DNA of 64,000 nucleotides, taken from NCBI RefSeq assembly GCF_002115805.1, contig NZ_JFKC01000011.1, positions 1 to 64,000 of the forward strand, in the 5' to 3' direction. Below, one piece after another: positions 52,521-61,144 of this stretch. The translations under genes were made by a program, and so were the position numbers. How positions within the stretch are numbered: position 1 is the first letter of the stretch; each line of letters starts with the position of its first letter. Below the pieces are notes generated by a model that ran no database searches, was not told the DNA's origin, and saw only the letters and a program-made list of their open reading frames with translations. Source of the DNA: Marivita geojedonensis. Its GTDB lineage: Bacteria; Pseudomonadota; Alphaproteobacteria; Rhodobacterales; Rhodobacteraceae.

Positions 52521-53348
52521 CTAGGTGGCCTCGCGTACACCCTTCACGGTGACAAATTCACCCGGTATGCCATAGCTGCCGTCATTTCGCCGGAAGTCCG
52601 CGACTGAGGCCAGGAAGGAGTTTTGAACTTCCGCCCAAATCTCATTTGAAAACCGTTTGACCGCGAGGGCGACTGGCCCGCCCAATAACACGGCGTCCAA
52701 GACGTCATGTTCGGTTCCAAACTCAAGGGTTTCGCAGTGGCGGATCTCTTCAATCCGTCCCAGACCCGCATCTTCGAAAATACGCTTTAGTATTCCGGGC
52801 GCGCCCGTTCCGAAAAACATTGGGCACACCTCGGATGCCACATGGGAGTCCACGATGGGAAACACTTCGGCCCATCCACAATTCCTGCGGTTCCCCCAAA
52901 CGGTTGCTGCCACGGTTCCGCCGGAACCCGTCACTCTCGCCATTTCGGAAACAGCTGCGGCGGGATCGGGCGTATACATGAGACCAAGCGCACAAATTGC
53001 TGCATCAAAGCTCTGGTTTGGCAGGTCCAGTTTCTCTGCACCCATACGCTCTACTTTGACATTCGGGGTCGCGCTCGCCTCCAGCCTTGCTTTCAAGTCA
53101 TCGATCATGCCTTGGGACAGGTCCGTGGCAAGAACTGAGCCTGCGTCACCCACCATCTCAGCCAGGCGCAACGTGACCAAACCACTGCCGCAGGCCGTCT
53201 CGACCACGTTCTGTCCACTTTGGACTCGTGCCATGTGAAGAAGTCGATCATGGGCGGGGCGCAGCTGTTTGCCCCATGAGTCATGATAATGCGCCGACGC
53301 CGCATCCCACCCATAGCGCTGCACGCGCATTTGAAGCCGAGCATCCAT
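52521..53348 (-). CDS. SAM-dependent methyltransferase (UbiE-like)
   Basis: 275 residues from ATG 53348, which overlaps the upstream OsmC-family stop as TAATG. Class I motifs: VVETACGSGLVTLRLAEMV (motif I), SVLATDLSQGMI, and LDLPNQSFDAAICALGLMYTPDP with the typical acidic/aromatic pattern. The acceptor is unknown. It is the third gene of a tautomerase-OsmC-methyltransferase operon, and it interrupts the urate genes. Confidence 0.85.
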   Translation of the reverse strand: MDARLQMRVQRYGWDAASAHYHDSWGKQLRPAHDRLLHMARVQSGQNVVETACGSGLVTLRLAEMVGDAGSVLATDLSQGMIDDLKARLEASATPNVKVERMGAEKLDLPNQSFDAAICALGLMYTPDPAAAVSEMARVTGSGGTVAATVWGNRRNCGWAEVFPIVDSHVASEVCPMFFGTGAPGILKRIFEDAGLGRIEEIRHCETLEFGTEHDVLDAVLLGGPVALAVKRFSNEIWAEVQNSFLASVADFRRNDGSYGIPGEFVTVKGVREAT

Positions 53349-53866
53349 TACAAGACTTTCTCGATGACGGAAATCGCGGTGCGAACTGGTTGAGCATCCC
53401 GATATGCGAGGAACCAAGGATCGCTGTTCAGTGCGCGCGTGACCACGTCTCCAATTTTTTCCTCAGATTCAGAGCTGGAGATCTCGATGCGGATACGCGT
53501 GTCGCTTGGAACCGGGCTCGCACCATCCATTCCGAGTACGCCGCGATTGTCCCAGTCTTGTTCAATCCCAACTGTCACGCTGTCCAGCGCCACGTTCTCT
53601 CTTGCGCCTGTCATCTTGATCCCGATTGCCAGACACCCACAAATCCCCGCTCTGGCGAAAAAACCGGGTGTCGGCCCTTCATCACTGCCTCCAATCGCGC
53701 GAGGCATATCCAGAATGACGCGGTGACCATCCTGCTCAAAAGTGCAGGTTAATCCGTCGTGAACCACTGCCGATCCACGATGAACGGTCCGGGCTGTCTC
53801 GGGACGCTGCCTGTAAACGGCCTGTGCCCTCAGCTGTGCTTCGCGGGCATGAGTGTTGCGATCCAT
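53348..53866 (-). CDS. OsmC/Ohr-family protein
   Basis: 172 residues from ATG 53866. The core GPTPGFFARAGICGCLAIGIKMTG holds the family's helix with conserved cysteines (ICGC). An N-terminal strand region (TCTFEQDGHRVILDMP) resembles OsmC folds. OsmC proteins reduce organic peroxides or act on thiol adducts. One cysteine of the usual pair is far away in Ohr, so this may be a YhfA-like OsmC relative. It lies between the tautomerase and methyltransferase genes. Confidence 0.75.
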   Translation of the reverse strand: MDRNTHAREAQLRAQAVYRQRPETARTVHRGSAVVHDGLTCTFEQDGHRVILDMPRAIGGSDEGPTPGFFARAGICGCLAIGIKMTGARENVALDSVTVGIEQDWDNRGVLGMDGASPVPSDTRIRIEISSSESEEKIGDVVTRALNSDPWFLAYRDAQPVRTAISVIEKVL

Positions 53867-53934
53867 TGGGTCTTCTCCATTTTTTGAGGTCTTGGCCGGA
53901 TCGCGCCAGTTTGGTCGGTCCGGCCAATCCGAAC

Positions 53935-54150
53935 TCAACCTGCCGCCATCGCCTTGATGTCGTCAGCGCTGGGCGTGTTGCCACCGATACCCCAATGGCC
54001 ACTGCGCACTTCCTTGACCCGAACCCAGGTCACGGGCCGCATGTTTTCGCCTTCGACCTCAACCATCGCGTTGGTGACTTTTTCGATCATTTTCGCCTTT
54101 TGTGCGTCGTCAAAAACGCCTTCGATCACTTCGATATCTACCAGTGGCAT
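53935..54150 (-). CDS. 4-oxalocrotonate-type tautomerase
   Basis: 71 residues starting MPLVDIEVIEG, so Pro1, the catalytic base of the tautomerase superfamily, is present after Met removal. The body (FDDAQKAKMIEKVTNAMVEVEGENMRP) follows the family pattern. These enzymes shift double bonds in 2-hydroxymuconate-type substrates. It heads a three-gene operon divergent from an HxlR regulator. Confidence 0.85.
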   Translation of the reverse strand: MPLVDIEVIEGVFDDAQKAKMIEKVTNAMVEVEGENMRPVTWVRVKEVRSGHWGIGGNTPSADDIKAMAAG

Positions 54151-54219
54151 GGTTCACCTCCGTTGCTTCCAATCTCTGGTGGGCTGAGGTTCGCATTGGT
54201 CGCGCGAGGCAAGCCAGTT

Positions 54220-54231
54220 CTGCAAATGCAG
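54220..54231. promoter_or_regulatory. Candidate operator of the HxlR-controlled pair
   Basis: A 12-bp palindrome CTGCAAATGCAG (5-bp arms, central AA) in the 152-bp gap between the tautomerase operon and the divergent hxlR-type gene. Placement fits a dimeric regulator site; no second copy was seen. Confidence 0.35.
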
Positions 54232-54302
54232 TAAATCCACTATAGTTTCTGAAGTAGACGCCAGCCCGCGCGAGATGCTTTGCTGCAGGAGGAGGTGCCG
54301 AT

Positions 54303-55019
54303 ATGTTAGAAGCCAATTACCCAAAGTTTTGCCCGGTGGCGATGGCAGCCAGTCTGCTCGAGCCGCGTTGGACCATGCTGCTGCTGTGCGAAATGTGGTC
54401 CGGTTCGACACGCTTCAACGAGATTCAAAGGGGCGTGCCGGGCATGTCGCCGGGACTGCTTTCCAAGCGCCTGAAGGAAATGGAAGCCAACGGTCTTGTC
54501 GCGCGCCAAGCCGACAGTCAGGGCCGCGCCGAGTATCTGACAACCGCCCTTGCCGATGAATTGGAGCCGTTGATCCGTGGACTGGGTGAATGGGCGCATC
54601 GCAACATTGACTGCGAGGTGTCGCTCCAAAACCTGGATGCACGGCTGCTGATGTGGAAAATCCGGGGAAAGATTGACCGGCTTCAACTGCCAAAGCCAAA
54701 ATGTGTGATCCAGTTCGTTCTGAATGATGCCCCGAATGAAACCGCGAATTATTGGCTAGTCGCAAAGCCAGGGGAAGAAACCGACCTGTGCTATACCGAC
54801 CCCAAATTCGACGTAGACCTGTTCGTTGTGTGCGAACTTCGCGCGCTGACATCCGCATGGATGGGACACACGACATTCGAAAAGGAAATCGATGCCGGAC
54901 GAATTACGCTAACTGGGCATGACCTTATGGAACGGACATTGACCAAGTGGCTGATGCGGAGCAGCTTTGCCGAGGTCTCCAAAGGCGCCGATGAGGAAAG
55001 ACATCGGGCTGCCGTCTAG
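54303..55019 (+). CDS. HxlR-family regulator with C-terminal SCP2-like domain
   Basis: 238 residues. The first 100 are a winged-helix HxlR domain (CPVAMAASLLEPRWTMLLLCEMW, then GLLSKRLKEMEANGLVARQ). HxlR proteins are usually about 110-130 residues; here about 120 more follow that resemble a sterol-carrier/SCP2-type ligand domain (CVIQFVLNDAPNETANYWLVAKPGEET). It is divergent from the tautomerase operon and probably controls it in response to a small hydrophobic or electrophilic compound. Confidence 0.85.
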   Translation: MLEANYPKFCPVAMAASLLEPRWTMLLLCEMWSGSTRFNEIQRGVPGMSPGLLSKRLKEMEANGLVARQADSQGRAEYLTTALADELEPLIRGLGEWAHRNIDCEVSLQNLDARLLMWKIRGKIDRLQLPKPKCVIQFVLNDAPNETANYWLVAKPGEETDLCYTDPKFDVDLFVVCELRALTSAWMGHTTFEKEIDAGRITLTGHDLMERTLTKWLMRSSFAEVSKGADEERHRAAV

Positions 55020-55042
55020 GGTTCGCGGAACTCTCATCTCGA

Positions 55043-55951
55043 TCAGGCACTCTTGATCGCCGTGCCGATCCTTCCGATCACGAAATCCATGAAAAGCCGT
55101 GTCTTGGGATCCTGCCTGCGCCGGTGCGTAAAGAGGCACGCCATCTGGATCGGGACGGGTGGCGTGTCTTTGGCCACCGCGATCAAGCGCCCGGCGCGCA
55201 GGTGATCGGCCACTTCGAACATGGGTTTGAGCGCGATGCCCTGACCATCCAGAGCCCAATCGGTCAGAACGTCGCCATCGTCGGATTCGTAACGGCCCTT
55301 GACCTTGAACCGCTTGGGGCCATCGGAGGTCTGGAGCCGCCATTGGAATTCGGTTGCGCCGGGAAACCGCAAGTTCAGGCATTCGTGGTTCTGGTTCAGC
55401 AGGTCGTCGCCCGTGTTCGGCATGCCACGCGCCTTGATGTAACTGGGCGCGGCGCAGAGCACGCGGTCGACATCGGCGATCTTGCGGATGCGCAGAGTGC
55501 TGTCTTCGGGTTCACCCAGGAACACCGCGAGGTCGAGGCCTTCGGTGGTGAGGTCAACCTTGCGGTCCGTCAGGCGCAAACGAACGGAAACCTCGGGGTA
55601 CTGTTCGATAAAGGCGGGCACCTGCGGCGCGATCAGGCGGCGGCCAACGCCCAAGGGGGCCGCGACATAAATCGACCCACGGGGTTTTTCGGTGATATCG
55701 ACCACCTGTGCCTCGGCGGCCTCAACCGCTTCGAGGACTTCGACGGCACCGGCGTAGAACAGCCGCCCTTGTTCCGTAGGGGTCAGGTTACGCGTGGTGC
55801 GCTGGAAGAGCCGCACCGAGAGATGTTCCTCAAGCTGTGCGATCCGCGTCGAGGTGACGGCGGGCGAAATCCGCAAATCGCGTCCGGCAGCGGACATGCT
55901 GCCCAATTCGTAGACACGGACAAAGGTTCTGATGTTGTCGAGATAGGACAT
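55043..55951 (-). CDS. LysR-family regulator
   Basis: 302 residues from ATG 55951; an upstream extension to 56035 would run into the puuD leader. N-terminal helix-turn-helix (FVRVYELGSMSAAGRDLRISPAVTSTRIAQLEEHL), then a substrate-binding domain. It is divergent from puuD, with starts 98 bp apart, the usual layout for a LysR regulator of the facing gene. It may sense a purine intermediate. Confidence 0.9.
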   Translation of the reverse strand: MSYLDNIRTFVRVYELGSMSAAGRDLRISPAVTSTRIAQLEEHLSVRLFQRTTRNLTPTEQGRLFYAGAVEVLEAVEAAEAQVVDITEKPRGSIYVAAPLGVGRRLIAPQVPAFIEQYPEVSVRLRLTDRKVDLTTEGLDLAVFLGEPEDSTLRIRKIADVDRVLCAAPSYIKARGMPNTGDDLLNQNHECLNLRFPGATEFQWRLQTSDGPKRFKVKGRYESDDGDVLTDWALDGQGIALKPMFEVADHLRAGRLIAVAKDTPPVPIQMACLFTHRRRQDPKTRLFMDFVIGRIGTAIKSA

Positions 55952-56049
55952 TATTCGCAGATTTTTGATACAGCTTGGAGTTTCATCGGAATAGCAGAAG
56001 AATGGCGGTGCCGCTAGTTTGTGGGAAACAGCCAAGGGAGCCTTTCGCC

Positions 56050-57276
56050 ATGTATGATTTCGCCGTTCTCTGGGACTGGATCGCCTTTGCGGTGCGCTGG
56101 CTGCATGTGATCACCGCGATGGCGTGGATCGGGGCGAGTTTCTATTTCATCGCATTGGACCTGATGCTGAAACCGGCCAAGGACATGCCCGAGGGGGCGT
56201 ATGGCGAAGAATGGGAAGTCCACGGAGGCGGGTTTTACCATACGGTAAAATACCTCGTCGCCCCGGCGCGGTTGCCGGAGCACCTGACCTGGCACAAGTG
56301 GCAGAGTTACACGACGTGGCTGTCGGGCGCAGCTTTGCTGATGATCGTCTATTGGGTGGGCGGTGAGTTGTACCTGCTCGACCCGACCAAGGCCGATCTG
56401 GCGCTGTGGCAAGGGATCGTGATCTCGGCGCTGTCGCTGACCATCGGCTGGCTGCTTTATGATTTCCTGTGCAAATCCGCGCTGGGCGAACAGCCGACGG
56501 TGCTGATGCTGCTCCTTTTCGCGATCCTCGTGGTGGTGGCGTGGGGCTATGACCAGGTGTTCACCGGACGTGCTGCACTGCTGCATTTGGGGGCGTTCAC
56601 AGCGACAATCATGACGGCCAATGTGTTCTTCATCATCATGCCGAACCAGCGGATCGTGGTGGCGGACCTCAAGGCGGGGCGCACGCCGGACCCTAAGTAC
56701 GGCAAGATCGCCAAGCTGCGTTCGACCCACAACAACTACCTGACACTGCCGGTGATCTTCCTGATGCTGTCGAACCACTACCCGCTGGCCTTCGGGACCG
56801 AGTTCGCGTGGTTGATCGCGTCACTGGTGTTCCTGATGGGGGTCACGATCCGGCATTACTTCAACTCCATGCACGCGGGCAAAGGCCAGCCGCACTGGAC
56901 CTGGGCGGTAACGGCGCTGATTTTTGTCATCATCGCGTGGCTTTCGACACTGGGCGGGACGGAGACCTATGACGAGGCGGCAGAGCGTCCGATGACCGAG
57001 TTCGAAATGCGCTTTGCCTCAGCCGAGGGGTTCGAGGATGCCTATAACGTAGTACAGGGCAATTGTTCGATGTGCCACGCGCGCGAGCCGCTTTGGGATG
57101 GCATTCGCTGGGCGCCGAAGGGCGTATATCTGGAGACCGAGGCGGACGTCGCGCAGCACGCGCATCAGATTTACCTGCAGGCCGGTCGGTCCCATGCCAT
57201 GCCGCCGCCGAACGCGATCCAGATGGACCCGGAACAGCGGGCGCAGATCGTGGCGTGGTACAAGGCGGCGGAATAG
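56050..57276 (+). CDS. puuD: Urate hydroxylase, membrane type with cytochrome c domain
   Basis: 408 residues from ATG 56050. About eight membrane helices make up the urate-oxidising domain (WLHVITAMAWIGASFYFIALD, WEVHGGGFYHTVKYLVAP, HHYFNSMH-like segment IRHYFNSMHAGK). A C-terminal cytochrome c module carries the haem motif CSMCH at about residue 345 and a distal Met region (AGRSHAMPPPNAIQM). It oxidises urate to 5-hydroxyisourate and passes electrons to the respiratory chain without making peroxide. Confidence 0.95.
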   Translation: MYDFAVLWDWIAFAVRWLHVITAMAWIGASFYFIALDLMLKPAKDMPEGAYGEEWEVHGGGFYHTVKYLVAPARLPEHLTWHKWQSYTTWLSGAALLMIVYWVGGELYLLDPTKADLALWQGIVISALSLTIGWLLYDFLCKSALGEQPTVLMLLLFAILVVVAWGYDQVFTGRAALLHLGAFTATIMTANVFFIIMPNQRIVVADLKAGRTPDPKYGKIAKLRSTHNNYLTLPVIFLMLSNHYPLAFGTEFAWLIASLVFLMGVTIRHYFNSMHAGKGQPHWTWAVTALIFVIIAWLSTLGGTETYDEAAERPMTEFEMRFASAEGFEDAYNVVQGNCSMCHAREPLWDGIRWAPKGVYLETEADVAQHAHQIYLQAGRSHAMPPPNAIQMDPEQRAQIVAWYKAAE

Positions 57277-57327
57277 ACCGCTCTTTCTTGGCCAGACAAC
57301 GCGATTTCTGTCTTGGTGACAGAATGC

Positions 57328-57358
57328 CCGGCGCGGATTTCCGCGCCGGTTTTGTTTT
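57328..57358 (+). terminator. Rho-independent terminator of puuD
   Basis: A perfect 9-bp stem CCGGCGCGG / CCGCGCCGG with an ATTT loop, followed by TTTTGTTTT, 51 bp after the puuD stop. Confidence 0.9.
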
Positions 57359-57467
57359 ACCTTGCCGTCACAAAATGACGTCGGGATGGGTCTTGCCAAT
57401 CCTGTGCCGTTGTCGAAGAGTGATGGCACAGCAAATCACCAATGATAACGAACCACAGGGAAGTCTC

Positions 57468-59048
57468 ATGAAGACAACACTTGCTATTTCCATGGCTGCT
57501 GCGCTGCTTGCCACGACGGCCACGGTCAACGCCGAAACATTGCGCTGGGCGCGGTCCGGCGATGCGCTGACGCTTGATCCGCATGCACAGAACGAAGGCC
57601 CGACGCATACGATCCGTCACCAGATGTACGAACCGCTCATCATCCGTGATGTGACCGGTGCGTTCGAACCCGCGCTGGCCACCGACTGGGCACCGAGCGC
57701 CGATGATCCCAATGTCTGGGTCTTCAACCTGCGTCAGGGCGTCAAATTCCACGATGGTGCTGATTTCACGGCTGAAGACGTTGTGTTCAGCTTCGAGCGC
57801 GCCAAGCAGCCGAACTCTGACATGAAAGAACTGATCGGTTCGATCACCGAAGTGCGAGCGGTTGACGATTTCACCGTCGAAATGGTCACCGATGGGCCGA
57901 ACCCGATCCTGCCGTCGAACCTGACCAACCTGTTCATCATGGATAAGGGCTGGACCGAGGCGAACAACACGGTCAACGTGCAGGACTTCGAAGGTGGTGA
58001 GATCACCTTTGCCACGACCAATGCCAACGGAACCGGCCCCTATGTGCTGCAAAGCCGTGAACCGGACGTAAAGACTGTCATGGTGAAGAACGATAACTAT
58101 TGGGGTATCGACCAGTTCCCGATGGAGGTCACCGAGATCGTCTACACGCCGATCCAGAACGCTGCGACCCGTGTGGCTGCGTTGCTGTCGGGAGAGGTCG
58201 ACTTCCTTCAGGACATGCCGGTGCAAGACCTGGACCGCGTGAACAACGCCGATGGTCTGGTTGTGAAGCAGGCACCGCAGAACCGCGTCATCTTCTTTGG
58301 TATGAACCAAGGCGCGGATGACATCGAAGCGGACAATATCGACGGTGCGAACCCGCTGGCTGACGTGCGCGTGCGCAAGGCGATGTCGATGGCGATCAAC
58401 CGTGATGCGATCCGTCAGGTCGTGATGCGCGGCCAGAGCCAGCCGGCTGGTATGATTGCGCCGCCCTTCGTCAACGGCTGGACGGAAGCGATGGATTCGG
58501 AATCCACGACCGATATCGAAGGTGCAAAAGCGCTCATGGCCGAAGCCGGCTACGGCGATGGGTTCTCGATCCGCCTCGACTGCCCGAACGATCGTTATGT
58601 CAACGATGAGGCTATCTGTCAGGCGGCGGTCGGCATGCTGGGCCAGATCGGCATCACCGTGAACCTCGACGCAAAACCCAAGGCGCAGCACTTCCCGCTG
58701 ATCACCGATGGCAAGACCGATTTCTACATGCTGGGCTGGGGTGTTCCGACCTACGATTCCGAGTACATCTTCAACTTCCTCGTGCATGGGCGTGAGTCCG
58801 ATATCGGCACGTGGAACGGCACAGGATTCGACAATGACGACCTGGATGCGAAGATCAAATCGCTTGCGTCGAACACTGATCTGGAAGCCCGCAACGCGGA
58901 TATCGCGTCGATCTGGCGTGTTGTTCAGGACGAGCAGCTTTACATTCCGATCCACCACCAGGTTCTCAACTGGGGCATGTCCGAGAAAGTGGGCATCGAA
59001 GTGGACCCGGAAGATCAGCCGAAGATCAAGTACTTCACCATGAACTGA
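57468..59048 (+). CDS. Peptide/opine-type ABC transporter substrate-binding protein
   Basis: 526 residues from ATG 57468. Signal peptide MKTTLAISMAAALLATTATVNAE. Family 5 (DppA/OppA-like) features: LRWARSGDALTLDPHAQNEG, VWVFNLRQGVKFHDGADFTAEDV, and NNDNYWG-like KNDNYWGID. It binds a peptide or similar ligand in the periplasm for the importer encoded by the next four genes. A 171-bp gap with strong hairpins separates it from the permease. Confidence 0.92.
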   Translation: MKTTLAISMAAALLATTATVNAETLRWARSGDALTLDPHAQNEGPTHTIRHQMYEPLIIRDVTGAFEPALATDWAPSADDPNVWVFNLRQGVKFHDGADFTAEDVVFSFERAKQPNSDMKELIGSITEVRAVDDFTVEMVTDGPNPILPSNLTNLFIMDKGWTEANNTVNVQDFEGGEITFATTNANGTGPYVLQSREPDVKTVMVKNDNYWGIDQFPMEVTEIVYTPIQNAATRVAALLSGEVDFLQDMPVQDLDRVNNADGLVVKQAPQNRVIFFGMNQGADDIEADNIDGANPLADVRVRKAMSMAINRDAIRQVVMRGQSQPAGMIAPPFVNGWTEAMDSESTTDIEGAKALMAEAGYGDGFSIRLDCPNDRYVNDEAICQAAVGMLGQIGITVNLDAKPKAQHFPLITDGKTDFYMLGWGVPTYDSEYIFNFLVHGRESDIGTWNGTGFDNDDLDAKIKSLASNTDLEARNADIASIWRVVQDEQLYIPIHHQVLNWGMSEKVGIEVDPEDQPKIKYFTMN

Positions 59049-59082
59049 TCACGCCGCTTGCTCATGCAGCGGTAAACCATTG

Positions 59083-59196
59083 TGTCGCGGTCCAAGACGT
59101 TGGGCCGCGGCATCTCACATAGGTGTCAGGCCAAAAGTGCTGAAGCAGCTTTTGGATAAACGAACACCACGACGCATCGGGATCTGCGAGATCCCG
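59083..59196 (+). other. Two stem-loops between binding-protein and permease genes
   Basis: The first hairpin pairs TGTCGCGGTCC (59083-59093) with GGGCCGCGGCA (59102-59112), 11 bp counting G-U pairs. The second is a perfect 8-bp stem CGGGATCT / AGATCCCG with a GCG loop (59178-59196). Neither has a T-run. They probably shield the abundant binding-protein mRNA and reduce readthrough into the permease genes. Confidence 0.55.
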
Positions 59197-59219
59197 GAGC
59201 ACGAAATTCCGGGGGCGGT

Positions 59220-60200
59220 ATGCTCGCATATATCATTCGGCGTGTGGGGCAATCGGCGCTTGTGCTGCTGATCGTCGGGCTTGTTGCCTTTGCGATGTTC
59301 CGCTTTGTCGGGGATCCCATCGACAACATGCTTGGACAGGAGCGCACTGCCGAGGATATCGAGCGGCTTCGGTCGCAGCTGGGGCTCGATCAGCCATTTG
59401 TCGTTCAATACTACAAGTTTCTCGAAGGTGCGGTGCAGGGCAACTTCGGTGTCAGTTATCGGCAGGGTCGACCCGTGGCGGAAATCCTTTTGGAGCGCGC
59501 CCCTGCCACGCTTGAACTTGCAATGGTGTCCGGTGTTCTTGCAATTCTGTTCGGCATCGCGCTGGGCGTGTTCACCGCGATCCGGCGCGATGGCGTGCTG
59601 GCAAACGCGATCATGTCTGCATCATTGATCGGGGTGTCGTTGCCCACTTTCCTGATCGGCATCCTGCTGATCTATCTGTTCTCTGTCGAACTGGGCTGGC
59701 TGCCGAGTTTCGGGCGGGGAGAGACCGTGGACCTTGGTGGTTGGACCACAGGCTTTCTGACGGAAAGCGGTCTGAAGGCGCTCATCCTGCCGTCGATCAC
59801 CTTGGGGCTCTATCAGATGACCCTGATCATGCGGCTGGTTCGATCCGAAATGCTCGAGGTGCTCCGGCAGGACTACATCCGTTTCGCCCGTGCGCGCGGT
59901 CTGCGGGACCGCGCGGTGAATTTCCGCCATGCGCTTAAGAATACGATGGTGCCGGTCATTACGGTGATCGGTCTCCAGCTTGGCGCGATTATCGCGTTCG
60001 CCATCATCACCGAGACCGTGTTCCAGTGGCCGGGAGTCGGTCTGTTGTTCATCAATGCCGTTCAGTTCGTCGATATTCCGGTGATGGCGGCGTATCTGAT
60101 GCTGATCTCGGTGATGTTTGTCGGGATCAATCTGCTGGTGGACATCCTTTATTTCTTCATCGACCCACGTTTGCGGGTTGACCGATCGGGAGGCCATTGA
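59220..60200 (+). CDS. Peptide ABC transporter permease (DppB-like)
   Basis: 326 residues with six membrane helices. DppB-type start MLAYIIRRVGQSALVLLIVG, and the EAA loop DYIRFARARGLRDRAVNFRHALKN. GGGGGCGGT directly precedes the ATG. It forms the channel with the DppC-like subunit, whose start overlaps its stop as TGATG. Confidence 0.92.
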   Translation: MLAYIIRRVGQSALVLLIVGLVAFAMFRFVGDPIDNMLGQERTAEDIERLRSQLGLDQPFVVQYYKFLEGAVQGNFGVSYRQGRPVAEILLERAPATLELAMVSGVLAILFGIALGVFTAIRRDGVLANAIMSASLIGVSLPTFLIGILLIYLFSVELGWLPSFGRGETVDLGGWTTGFLTESGLKALILPSITLGLYQMTLIMRLVRSEMLEVLRQDYIRFARARGLRDRAVNFRHALKNTMVPVITVIGLQLGAIIAFAIITETVFQWPGVGLLFINAVQFVDIPVMAAYLMLISVMFVGINLLVDILYFFIDPRLRVDRSGGH

Positions 60201-61144
60201 TGTCGGATCTGCCAATTCCGGTGAAGCCGAAATCACGCTTCCGGCTCGCCCTGGAAAGCGACCTGTTTTACACGTTCCGTCGCTCGCCCGTTGCGATGGT
60301 GTCCGCTGCGGTCGTGGTGGTGCTTGTGCTCTCGGCAATATTTGCGCCGCTGATCGCACCGACCAATCCGTTCAATCCGGCATCGCTGAACCTGATGAAC
60401 GGCTTTACGCCGCCGATGACCCCCAATGCGTTCACCGGGGACAGCTTCCTCATGGGTACAGATGATCAAGGTCGTGACGTGTTCTCGACCATTCTTTACG
60501 GCATGCGGATTTCGCTGTTCGTTGGTGTCGCCGCCGTCTTCTTTGCGATGGTGCTGGGGATCACGCTTGGCCTGATCTCCGGCTATGTCGGCGGCTGGAC
60601 CGAAACCATCATCATGCGGACGGCAGATGTGCAGCTGACTTTCCCTTCGATCCTGGTCGCCATGCTGATCTTCGGCATCGCCAAGGGTGTGACACCGGTC
60701 GAATACCGCGATCAGATGGCGATCTGGGTGCTGATCCTTGCCATTGGCCTCTCGGACTGGGTGCAATTCGCCCGCGTGGTGCGGGGCGCGACGCTGGTTG
60801 AGAAGAACAAGGAATACGTGCAGGCCGCGCGCCTGATCGGGCGCACGCCGGGCGCCATCATGCTGCGGCACATCCTGCCCAACGTGCTCTCACCGGTGCT
60901 GGTGATCGCCACCATTTCTCTTGCACTTGCGATCATTGCCGAAGCGACGTTGAGCTTCCTTGGTGTCGGTGCGCCGCCAACCCAGCCATCTCTTGGCACG
61001 CTGATCCGTATCGGTCAGGGGTTCCTCTTCTCGGGTGAGTGGTGGATCTTGCTCTTCCCGGCGATCACGCTTCTTGCTTTGGCGCTGTCGGTCAACCTGC
61101 TCGGCGACTGGCTCCGCGATGCTCTGAACCCGAGGCTCCGCTGA
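60200..61144 (+). CDS. Peptide ABC transporter permease (DppC-like)
   Basis: 314 residues from ATG 60200. DppC-type features: an N-terminal cytoplasmic stretch, FTGDSFLMGTDDQGRDVFSTIL before the core, and the EAA loop EYVQAARLIGRTPGAIMLRHILPN. Six membrane helices. It is coupled by one-base overlaps to the permease before and the ATPase after. Confidence 0.92.
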   Translation: MSDLPIPVKPKSRFRLALESDLFYTFRRSPVAMVSAAVVVVLVLSAIFAPLIAPTNPFNPASLNLMNGFTPPMTPNAFTGDSFLMGTDDQGRDVFSTILYGMRISLFVGVAAVFFAMVLGITLGLISGYVGGWTETIIMRTADVQLTFPSILVAMLIFGIAKGVTPVEYRDQMAIWVLILAIGLSDWVQFARVVRGATLVEKNKEYVQAARLIGRTPGAIMLRHILPNVLSPVLVIATISLALAIIAEATLSFLGVGAPPTQPSLGTLIRIGQGFLFSGEWWILLFPAITLLALALSVNLLGDWLRDALNPRLR

